Assembly (NCBI GenBank): GCA_007125875.1
Contig: SLCI01000049.1
Span: 1-7,155 of the forward strand
Reading direction: 5' to 3'
From: Kiritimatiellia bacterium
GTDB lineage: Bacteria; Verrucomicrobiota; Kiritimatiellia; SLAD01
DNA length: 7,155 nucleotides
Shown: piece after piece, positions 1 through 5,481 of the stretch
Layout: every line of letters begins with the position of its first letter
Position numbering within the stretch: position 1 is the stretch's first letter
The notes under the pieces: generated by a model
What the model was told of the DNA's origin: nothing
Databases searched by the model: none
The model's input: only the letters and a program-made list of their open reading frames with translations
Made by a program: the position numbers and the translations under genes

Positions 1-1197
1 GAGCTGCCCGTGGTGCCGCTGTTCGAAACCATCGAGGATCTCGATCGCAGTCCCGGTATCCTGTCCGCCTTTCTTGATCATCCCATGACGATTCGAAGCA
101 ACCACTATCGCGCCGAGAAAATCGGCCAGACGAGCACGGTTCAGCAGGTAATGATCGGGTACAGCGACAGCAACAAGGATGGGGGTATTGTGGCCAGTCA
201 GTGGGGCCTCTATCGGGCGCAGGAAAAGTTGACGCAGGTGGGGCGGGAACGTGACATGCGTATTCGCTTCTTCCACGGACGTGGCGGAACCCCTAGCCGC
301 GGTGCCGGACCGACGCATCGTTTTCTGTCGGCCTTGCCGCACTCCGCGCTCAATGGCGAAGTCCGCTTGACCGAGCAAGGTGAGACCATTGCACAAAAGT
401 ATGCCAACCGTATCACCGCTGCCCGGAACCTGGAGTTGCTGTTGGCCGGCACCACCGCCAACACGTTTGCGGACGCGAAGGTGCCCAAACAGGAACATCC
501 ACTTGAGGGAATTATGGATGAACTCGCGAAATCGAGTCGCGACGCCTACCAGCGCTTGGTGCAGACGGAAGGGTTCTTCACTTTCTTTCGGCAGGCGACA
601 CCGATTGATGCGATCGAACAAAGCCGGATTGGTTCGCGTCCGGCACGTCGTACCGGGCAGCAGACGCTGTCCGATTTGCGTGCCATTCCGTGGGTCTTCA
701 GTTGGAGCCAATCGCGCTTTTATATCTCCGGCTGGTTTGGTGCCGGCCGCGCGCTGGAGGCTTTGCAGGCGAGTAACCCTGCAGCCATGGAATCCTTGCG
801 CAAGGAAGCGTTTACCTGGGCGCCGCTCTACAACCTGCTGACGAATGTCAGCGCCAGCATCTTGACGGCGGATCGCAAGATCATGAGCAGCTATGGGGCC
901 TTGGTGGAAGATGCCGAGATTCGGGAGCGCGTGCTTTCCGTTATCTTGAATGAATTCGATCGCACGACGCGAATGCTGGAGTTGATCTTCGATGGGCCGC
1001 TGCCGAAGCGACGCCCGCGTACGCACCGATTGATGCAATTACGGCGGGAAGGCTTGAATCAGCTACATCAGCAGCAAATTGAGCTGCTGCGACAGTGGCG
1101 CTCCGGCACGCAATCGTCTCAAGAGGCCGACGCATTGCTATTGAAATTGCTGCTCTCGGTCAATGCCATTGCTAGTGGCCTGCGAACAACGGGATAA
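1..1197 (+). CDS. ppc: Phosphoenolpyruvate carboxylase, C-terminal fragment (5' end outside window)
   Basis: PEP carboxylase converts phosphoenolpyruvate and bicarbonate to oxaloacetate and phosphate in the cytoplasm, replenishing the TCA cycle. The reading frame is open from base 1 and lacks a start in the window; GTG at 10 is an internal valine in the conserved stretch VVPLFETIEDL. About 398 residues are visible, a bit under half of the usual 880-950. Family signatures occur in order (fragment numbering): GYSDSNKDGG near 53-62, the catalytic glycine-rich loop FHGRGGTPSRGAGP near 91-104, RLTEQGETIAQKYAN near 122-136, GSRPARR near 211-217, LRAIPWVFSWSQ near 226-237, and the C-terminal tail ending LRTTG, close to the family's usual NTG end. 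The loop reads TPSRGAGP rather than the common SVGRGGGP, so it belongs to a less common PEPC subgroup. The TAA stop is at 1195-1197. It converges on the metal operon and looks unrelated to it. The family call is very secure; allosteric behaviour cannot be judged. Confidence 0.97.
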   Translation, partial: ELPVVPLFETIEDLDRSPGILSAFLDHPMTIRSNHYRAEKIGQTSTVQQVMIGYSDSNKDGGIVASQWGLYRAQEKLTQVGRERDMRIRFFHGRGGTPSRGAGPTHRFLSALPHSALNGEVRLTEQGETIAQKYANRITAARNLELLLAGTTANTFADAKVPKQEHPLEGIMDELAKSSRDAYQRLVQTEGFFTFFRQATPIDAIEQSRIGSRPARRTGQQTLSDLRAIPWVFSWSQSRFYISGWFGAGRALEALQASNPAAMESLRKEAFTWAPLYNLLTNVSASILTADRKIMSSYGALVEDAEIRERVLSVILNEFDRTTRMLELIFDGPLPKRRPRTHRLMQLRREGLNQLHQQQIELLRQWRSGTQSSQEADALLLKLLLSVNAIASGLRTTG

Positions 1198-1297
1198 TCG
1201 TACATTTCGGTCAGGCGCTGGTTTTGGGTGCGGGCATGAATTCCGCCCCTCATTCGCCGGTGCCGACGGTAGGTGTGTTTGCTCGACGGATATCGCG

Positions 1298-2980
1298 CTA
1301 GTGCACGATGACCCAGGCGAGCGCCACCGTGCTGACCACCGCGGTTAGTGCTTGGCGGCCAGCAATCTTCAACGCAAAACGCGCGCCGAGCTCCTTGCGG
1401 ATAGTCCAGAGCGTGACGAGGCAGGCGGTGAGTGTAGAGGCGAGATAAACGAGCACGAGGACTTGCCCTGCAGAGAGCGATTGCAGCAATGCCCCTTCGC
1501 CGGTGTTGAGCACCAGCAAGCCATCTTTACGAATAATCGAAAAGATGACGCCGGGCGCGACATCGCCGGGTAAACGGAAGACCGCTAAAACGGGCGTGAC
1601 GGCATCGGCTAGCCGATCTAAAACGCCGACGTAATCCAGCGCCGCGCCCACGGCGCAGATCAAGAGGAAGATGGGAATGGCCTGCAACAAAAACTGTTTG
1701 ATCACAGCACGCACGCGCCACGACACCGCGCGCCACGACGGGACCTGCAGAAACGCCGCCTCGTTGAGTGGACGCGCCTGTGCACGTGATAGGGCAGGGT
1801 TCCAGATGCGTGTGTGCATCGCGCCGACGACAAACAGCATGAGCAGATACGGCGCGAATAACCACGGGTGACCCGCTACACTGAACAGCGCCAGCGAGGC
1901 GCCGATTTGGTAGCTGCATGCCGACCCGAAGGAAATCATGGATACGCAGGCCTTGCGCGTGCAGGCGGCGCAGCCGCGCGTCTGAAACACGGCCACCACG
2001 TTGCAGCCGAAGCCGGTCAACACGGGGATCAAATCACGTCCGTGTAAGCCGATGCGCCTGAGCGGACTATCGAGCGAGGCGGTGATGCGGTCTTTCAGGC
2101 CGCACTCCTCTGCCAGCGCGACACTGATACCGATGAACAGCACCACGGGGAAGGCCCAAAGAAAGGAGTACCAGCCCAGCGAGATCACGCCGTAATCACC
2201 CATCAACATGGCCTGCCAGAAGTCGGGCCATGCCGCAAACCAATTGCCCAGCGGATCAATGATCAAGGCGTCCAGCGGATCCTCCAGCGTATTAGCCAGG
2301 ACGTAAGCTAAAAAGACCGGCACCGCGAACAGCGCGGCCATAAAGAAGACGGAAAGGGGGACGCCGAAAAGCGGCCGATCAAATAGACTCGCTTGCGGCA
2401 CAATCTCGACCACCGACTCTTTGGCCGGCGGGATGACCGAAGTCTTGGCCACGGTGGCGCGATTGAGTGTCTCGAGCAGGTTTGCGCAATCCTCTGCCGT
2501 CATGTTTCGGGCATTGACACAACAGACCGGGATGCCCACGTCGGCTTCAATCTGTCGCGCGTATTCGAAGGCCGCTGCGGGGGCACGATCTTTAAACGTG
2601 ACGGCGATGGCCACCGGCTTATTGGTCAATTCTTCCGCCAACAATTCGCTCAGCGTCTTCAGCTCGCGTTCCATATGCGTGCCGCGCACGACCCACAACA
2701 TACGATCCGCTTGGGTTAGTTCAGCCAAGGCAATCAAGGTGGTCGTCGCATCATCGGAGGTTCGAATGCCCGGCAAGTCAACGACATCGGCCTCCATGCC
2801 GCGGACCGCTGCGCGCCGCACGGTGACCGTTGAGCCGCGCACATTTTGTTCGTCGCCGGTGGCCTGGCCGGTCAATGCCCGGAAGAGGGCGGATTTGCCG
2901 ACCGACTCAAGCCCAGCCAGCGCGATGCCCGTACGTGTGGTCGCTGATTGGGTTGGTGCGGGTGAAAAAAGCGTGCTCAT
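1298..2980 (-). CDS. Short FeoB-like GTPase-permease, probable inner-membrane metal ion transporter
   Basis: This 560-residue protein has an N-terminal small GTPase domain followed by a polytopic membrane domain, as in the FeoB ferrous iron transporter. Visible motifs: P-loop GLESVGKS (23-30), DLPG (68-71), a G4-like TFKD (128-131, where FeoB usually has NMxD), and a G5-like VNARN (155-159). Hydrophobic segments run from about 207 to the C-terminus. Two gate-like regions are seen: GFGCNV (323-328), which matches FeoB GFGCNVP, and PGVIFSIIRKDG (476-487). Between and after these are cysteines 326, 337, 340, 345 and 355. E. coli FeoB has 773 residues, so this is clearly shorter. I place the start at ATG 2978-2980, not at an in-frame ATG further upstream, because AAAAGGA lies six bases ahead and the ATG overlaps the stop of the flavoprotein gene (ATGA). 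It is the last gene of the operon. Family membership is firm; the metal transported (Fe, Zn, Ni, Co or Mn) is not determined, so I give no gene symbol. Confidence 0.88.
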   Translation of the reverse strand: MSTLFSPAPTQSATTRTGIALAGLESVGKSALFRALTGQATGDEQNVRGSTVTVRRAAVRGMEADVVDLPGIRTSDDATTTLIALAELTQADRMLWVVRGTHMERELKTLSELLAEELTNKPVAIAVTFKDRAPAAAFEYARQIEADVGIPVCCVNARNMTAEDCANLLETLNRATVAKTSVIPPAKESVVEIVPQASLFDRPLFGVPLSVFFMAALFAVPVFLAYVLANTLEDPLDALIIDPLGNWFAAWPDFWQAMLMGDYGVISLGWYSFLWAFPVVLFIGISVALAEECGLKDRITASLDSPLRRIGLHGRDLIPVLTGFGCNVVAVFQTRGCAACTRKACVSMISFGSACSYQIGASLALFSVAGHPWLFAPYLLMLFVVGAMHTRIWNPALSRAQARPLNEAAFLQVPSWRAVSWRVRAVIKQFLLQAIPIFLLICAVGAALDYVGVLDRLADAVTPVLAVFRLPGDVAPGVIFSIIRKDGLLVLNTGEGALLQSLSAGQVLVLVYLASTLTACLVTLWTIRKELGARFALKIAGRQALTAVVSTVALAWVIVH

Positions 2981-4014
2981 GGTATATCCTTTTCTAACTG
3001 TCTGGCGATGGCGCTTGCCACGATTGGGAAGCGGGTGCGGAATTTGTAAATGAAGCAATTCAGTTGATCGCCATGACGTACCTGTGGGCCGGCCAGAAAT
3101 AATCCGGACGTGATAGTGGATTCGTCGTACTCGTTAAGCTGAATGTGCCCGTTTTCGTCCCGCCCAAATCGATCTGCAATGAGGGAGAGGCTGCCTCGAA
3201 AGCCATTGGCCAGAATTGGACGCGTGGGCGAAGGCCATTCTTTGCCCTCTGCGGTACGCGTTACATAGCCGCTGTTCGATTGAGCGACTTCGATCACCGG
3301 TGCGCTTTGCTGTAGCATCAGGCGACTGGTTTTCAGCATGCCTTGCAGGCGCACGCGGGTTTTGATGGATAGAACATCGCTTGGATCGCCTTCTGATCGT
3401 TCCCACGGGGCGCTTGGATCAAGCACCCGTACTTTGGCGCAGTGCGCAATCAGGTGGCTGGCCACATCCATGCCGCTTTCATAGCCGCCGATCACCAGAA
3501 ATTCCGTGCCCTTTAATTCTGTATAGGAGCTAAGCGTCATGCTGTGAATGCAGCGTTCGCCGCCGGGAAAGGGGTTCGTATTCGGATATTGAAATTCGCC
3601 AGCGGCCCAAACCACGGTGCGGGCGTCCAGTGGCCCCGCGCTGGTTTGCAGTTGTAGCCCGCGATCGGTTTGCGTCACGCCATACACATCCACGCCGGTT
3701 TGCATCGTCAGATCATGGCGCACTGCCAATTCGCGTAAATAACGGGCGTATGCTTCGCCGGTGGGATGCTCGGCGCAAAGCCATGCCCCGGGTGAGAAGC
3801 GGCCGGTGACGGCATTTAAATCCGGGCAGCCAAATTCATGTGCGGGAAAGGAGGGCGTGATGAAGCGTGTCTGTTTGGGCCAGCGCGCGAAAGACGCGCC
3901 AATGCCATGTCGATCGATAAGTAGTGGATCGACGCCGACCTCTTTTAAGGCAATCGCGGTACCGAGCCCGGCGGGGCCCGCACCGACGATGACGCTGTCG
4001 TGGAGCGTTATCAC
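2977..4014 (-). CDS. FAD/NAD(P)-dependent oxidoreductase, CzcO/YpdA-like flavoprotein
   Basis: A 345-residue cytoplasmic flavoprotein with two dinucleotide-binding folds. The FAD fold starts at once with VIVGAGPAGLG (8-18); the NAD(P) fold has VIGGYESGMD (174-183). Between them is WAAGEFQYP (136-144), the ATG-type motif of this superfamily, and near the end GLFLAGPQ (304-311), the second FAD contact. The region GASFARWPKQTRFITPSFP (39-57) resembles the equivalent part of bacillithiol-disulfide reductase YpdA and CzcO-like proteins. There is no CxxC redox pair, so it is not a classical thioredoxin reductase; its cysteines (63, 80, 155, 192, 320) are isolated. The start is GTG at 4012-4014, chosen because it makes a GTGA overlap with the stop of the COG0523 gene and leaves a normal N-terminus; no strong Shine-Dalgarno precedes it, which fits translational coupling. 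Its substrate is unknown. Being embedded in a metal operon suggests reduction of a metal, a metal ligand or a low-molecular-weight thiol (inference). Confidence 0.88.
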   Translation of the reverse strand: MITLHDSVIVGAGPAGLGTAIALKEVGVDPLLIDRHGIGASFARWPKQTRFITPSFPAHEFGCPDLNAVTGRFSPGAWLCAEHPTGEAYARYLRELAVRHDLTMQTGVDVYGVTQTDRGLQLQTSAGPLDARTVVWAAGEFQYPNTNPFPGGERCIHSMTLSSYTELKGTEFLVIGGYESGMDVASHLIAHCAKVRVLDPSAPWERSEGDPSDVLSIKTRVRLQGMLKTSRLMLQQSAPVIEVAQSNSGYVTRTAEGKEWPSPTRPILANGFRGSLSLIADRFGRDENGHIQLNEYDESTITSGLFLAGPQVRHGDQLNCFIYKFRTRFPIVASAIARQLEKDIP

Positions 4015-4952
4015 CCGGAGACTTGCAGGGCAGGCAGGGTTGCTGGGTCGATATCCACGCCGATTAGAATGGCGACGGCATCAAAAGATTGCTCACTGCG
4101 GATCCGTTTAAGCGAAACCGAGTCCGGCCCGTCAACGCGCTGAAAGTAGATCGGGTGTTCCTCTTCCTCCACATACGCGATGCCTTTAGCGCGCAGTACC
4201 TCGGGAGGCAAATCCTGTAGATAGCGCTCCAGCGTCGCCTGCGGCATACGCTCGGGTAGGGGCACCTCCAGGCTGGCAAAGTGGTGCTCTGCATGCTGAT
4301 GGTGATGGTCGTGATGATGTTGCGAGGACCCATTTATTTCTGATTCAAATCGGCGCGGCGGCAGTTGGTTAGATTGCCCCAAGAGACGATGTGCAGCCTG
4401 TGCGAGGTGATCGCTTGTAGACCAACTTAGTCTGGGGGCCAGACCTTCCACCTCTGATTCCACTTGATTGGCACGTTCTGGTGAAACCTCATCCCGGCGA
4501 GTCAATACCCCGTAACCGGCTGTTTCGACCTGTGAGCGTTCGACGCGATTGTTCCAGTGCCGCTTTTGCCAACGCTTGGCATCTACGACAACAACTTGGA
4601 TCGGCAACGTGTAGAATGCGGTGGCGTCATCGGCCGTGAAGATCTCAATCAACTGCGCGGCGTCTGCTGTGCCGTTGGCTTCGATCAACATTACGCTTTC
4701 CGGCGTGAGGGGAGCGGAGCGTAACGCATCGAAGAGGGCGTCGCGCGATCCGCAACAGACGCAGGTCCCTGCGATCGGCTTTACCAGGGAGGTGTATTCT
4801 TCAAAAGAGGCCGCATCCACACGTGCATTCTGATAGTCGTTAAGAATGATGTGCGGCCGCACACCGCGCTCGATCAGCGTCGGCACCATGCTGCGTAACA
4901 GCGTGGTTTTGCCTGCGCCGAGAAATCCGGTGATCAGATAGAGCGGAGTCAT
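4011..4952 (-). CDS. COG0523/CobW-family GTP-binding protein with His-rich loop, putative metal chaperone
   Basis: A 313-residue G3E-family GTPase. These proteins bind metal through a CxCC motif and use GTP to deliver it to target proteins (family knowledge: ZNG1, YeiR, YjiA, CobW, nitrile hydratase activators). Visible: Walker A GFLGAGKTT (9-17), the metal motif CVCC (64-67), the Walker B-like segment LIEANGTAD (89-97), VVVVDAKRW (120-128), and TRRD (151-154) at the position where YjiA has TKTD, so the usual lysine is an arginine. A histidine-rich loop at 212-224 (nine histidines in thirteen residues) leads into the CobW C-terminal domain (about 225-300). The ATG at 4950-4952 overlaps the stop of the preceding small gene (ATGA) and has GAAGG six bases upstream. 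It overlaps the flavoprotein start by four bases. Such His-rich loops are frequent in zinc-, nickel- or cobalt-related members, but the client metal is not decided by sequence. Confidence 0.93.
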   Translation of the reverse strand: MTPLYLITGFLGAGKTTLLRSMVPTLIERGVRPHIILNDYQNARVDAASFEEYTSLVKPIAGTCVCCGSRDALFDALRSAPLTPESVMLIEANGTADAAQLIEIFTADDATAFYTLPIQVVVVDAKRWQKRHWNNRVERSQVETAGYGVLTRRDEVSPERANQVESEVEGLAPRLSWSTSDHLAQAAHRLLGQSNQLPPRRFESEINGSSQHHHDHHHQHAEHHFASLEVPLPERMPQATLERYLQDLPPEVLRAKGIAYVEEEEHPIYFQRVDGPDSVSLKRIRSEQSFDAVAILIGVDIDPATLPALQVSG

Positions 4953-5155
4953 TCAGAACCTTCAGTCAGGATCGTCACATTGCTGATATGCGTGATCCAT
5001 TCGCGCTTAGTTCCGGCTTCTTGAATCCGGACAAAACCGCTGGAGATGCAGTATTCCACTTCAGCGGCTTTAACGGGCTCGTCGGCGCATTTGGTGCAAC
5101 CGCCTTTTAAGTAAACCAAGGCGTTTTTGATGTTGTTGGTGGCGAATAGGCTCAT
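4949..5155 (-). CDS. Unrecognised 68-residue CxxC-containing protein, first gene of the metal operon
   Basis: I do not recognise this family. The 68-residue product has a CTKC motif (20-23), a third cysteine at 36, and no signal peptide or membrane segment, so it is probably cytoplasmic. Short alternating hydrophobic stretches, ALVYLKGG (12-19), SGFVRIQEAG (39-48) and WITHISNVTIL (53-63), suggest a small all-beta fold, perhaps an SH3- or Sm-like barrel (inference only). The start is ATG 5153-5155: it has an excellent Shine-Dalgarno, AAGGAAG, five bases upstream. An in-frame ATG at 5212 would put the start inside the operator dyad and is rejected. The TGA stop overlaps the COG0523 start, so it is almost surely translated. 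Its place ahead of a COG0523 GTPase and a FeoB-like permease suggests a small metal-binding or regulatory accessory, functionally like FeoA or FeoC, though no sequence similarity to either is evident to me. Confidence 0.8.
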   Translation of the reverse strand: MSLFATNNIKNALVYLKGGCTKCADEPVKAAEVEYCISSGFVRIQEAGTKREWITHISNVTILTEGSE

Positions 5156-5160
5156 TGGTT

Positions 5161-5167
5161 CTTCCTT
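5161..5167 (-). promoter_or_regulatory. Ribosome binding site that fixes the start of the 68-residue protein
   Basis: On the minus strand AAGGAAG stands five bases before ATG 5153-5155. It is a strong Shine-Dalgarno match and decides the start against the longer in-frame ATG at 5212, whose upstream sequence is AT-rich and lacks one. Confidence 0.8.
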
Positions 5168-5192
5168 GCGTGATGTTGAATACGACAGCACG

Positions 5193-5220
5193 AAGATACT
5201 TATTGATAACAAATTATCAA
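5193..5220 (-). promoter_or_regulatory. Candidate sigma-70 promoter of the metal operon
   Basis: Reading the minus strand, TTGATA (5215-5220; 5 of 6 to the -35 consensus) is followed after 16 bases by TATCTT (5193-5198; 4 of 6 to the -10 consensus). A start roughly seven bases further would leave a short leader of about 30 bases before the 68-residue gene. The -35 box lies inside the right arm of the dyad at 5203-5220, so a protein bound there would block polymerase. The -10 match is mediocre and other AT-rich hexamers nearby could serve, so the exact boxes are uncertain. Confidence 0.45.
5203..5220. promoter_or_regulatory. Perfect 7-4-7 inverted repeat, probable operator of the metal operon
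   Basis: The sequence TTGATAACAAATTATCAA has perfect seven-base arms (TTGATAA / TTATCAA) around the spacer CAAA. It lies 48 bases upstream of the first operon gene and overlaps the candidate -35 box. Symmetry and position fit a dimeric repressor site. The arms contain GATAA/TTATC as in Fur boxes, but the classical Fur 7-1-7 site TGATAATnATTATCA is one base shorter in arm spacing, so I do not call it Fur. It differs from FNR sites (TTGAT-N4-ATCAA), since the spacing between those half-sites is eight here. A Fur-family metalloregulator (Fur, Zur or another) is a reasonable but unproven owner. Confidence 0.55.
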
Positions 5221-5231
5221 ATACTTTTTAA

Positions 5232-5245
5232 TCGATTTATATCGA
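5232..5245. repeat. Short inverted repeat TCGAT-N4-ATCGA beside the operator region
   Basis: Five-base perfect arms (TCGAT 5232-5236, ATCGA 5241-5245) flank TTAT. It sits 11 bases beyond the larger dyad and has the same four-base spacer but different arm sequence. It also coincides with the first codons of the PIN-domain relic on the plus strand, so it may be chance. Confidence 0.3.
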
Positions 5246-5462
5246 AGATGCGGTTCAGGAAGTGCGCATGATGGAGCAAGTCTGGGAGTGGGCGGCTCAG
5301 CCCGATTGTGCGTATGGCAAAATAATTGATCTGCGCCTGGCCGCCACGCTGCACGCCCGCCGCGTACAGGAATTTGCCACCTGCAATGTCAAAGACTTTG
5401 AGGAAGCGGGATTCGCCAAAGTTTGGAATCCCTTGCTACAGGGGGCCTTTTGCAGCCCTTGA
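5232..5462 (+). pseudogene. C-terminal relic of a PIN-domain (VapC-like) toxin gene
   Basis: The open frame begins just after an in-frame TAA (5229-5231) and runs about 76 codons to TGA at 5460-5462. From GTG 5262 it would give 66 residues. The translation ends with IIDLRLAATL, then EFATCNVKDFEEAGF, then VWNPL. This is the usual C-terminal half of PIN-domain ribonucleases of toxin-antitoxin systems, keeping the acidic residue of the DLRLA segment and that of the VKDF segment. The N-terminal half, with the first catalytic aspartate and the first strand, is absent, and no antitoxin gene lies upstream; that space holds the promoter of the oppositely directed operon. Full VapC proteins have about 130-150 residues, so this is a truncated, almost surely inactive remnant. 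It lies between the TonB receptor gene and the operon, on the opposite strand, and may mark an old rearrangement junction near 5232. Confidence 0.7.
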
Positions 5463-5481
5463 AGTCACAAAAGAATCTCTC

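Noticed and set aside
1226..1249. Imperfect hairpin in the convergent gap between ppc and the FeoB-like gene (GGG-T-GCGG with CCGCCCC, 9-base loop), considered as a terminator
   Set aside because: The stem has seven pairs with a bulge and neither strand has a T-run after it. I see no convincing intrinsic terminator in the 100-base gap.
2421..3053. Plus-strand open frame (210 codons) opposite the GTPase domain of the FeoB-like gene
   Set aside because: It is a shadow of the coding strand, which carries clear GTPase motifs; no domain or ribosome binding site supports it.
4280..4325. Low-complexity repeat of ATG/GTG-type triplets, considered as a nucleotide repeat element
   Set aside because: It simply encodes the histidine-rich loop of the COG0523 protein.
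5156..5212. Extension of the small protein to an ATG at 5212 (87 residues)
   Set aside because: The extra 19 residues begin inside the operator dyad and have no ribosome binding site, whereas ATG 5155 has AAGGAAG at ideal distance.
5203..5232. Possible plus-strand promoter (TTGATA at 5203-5208, TTTAAT at 5227-5232) for the PIN relic
   Set aside because: The first box arises from the symmetry of the dyad, spacing is 18, and the downstream frame is a truncated relic, so a functional divergent promoter is not supported.
5429..5445. Small stem (CCCT / AGGG) downstream of the TonB receptor gene, considered as its terminator
   Set aside because: Only four or five pairs, lies inside the PIN relic, and no T-run follows on the minus strand.
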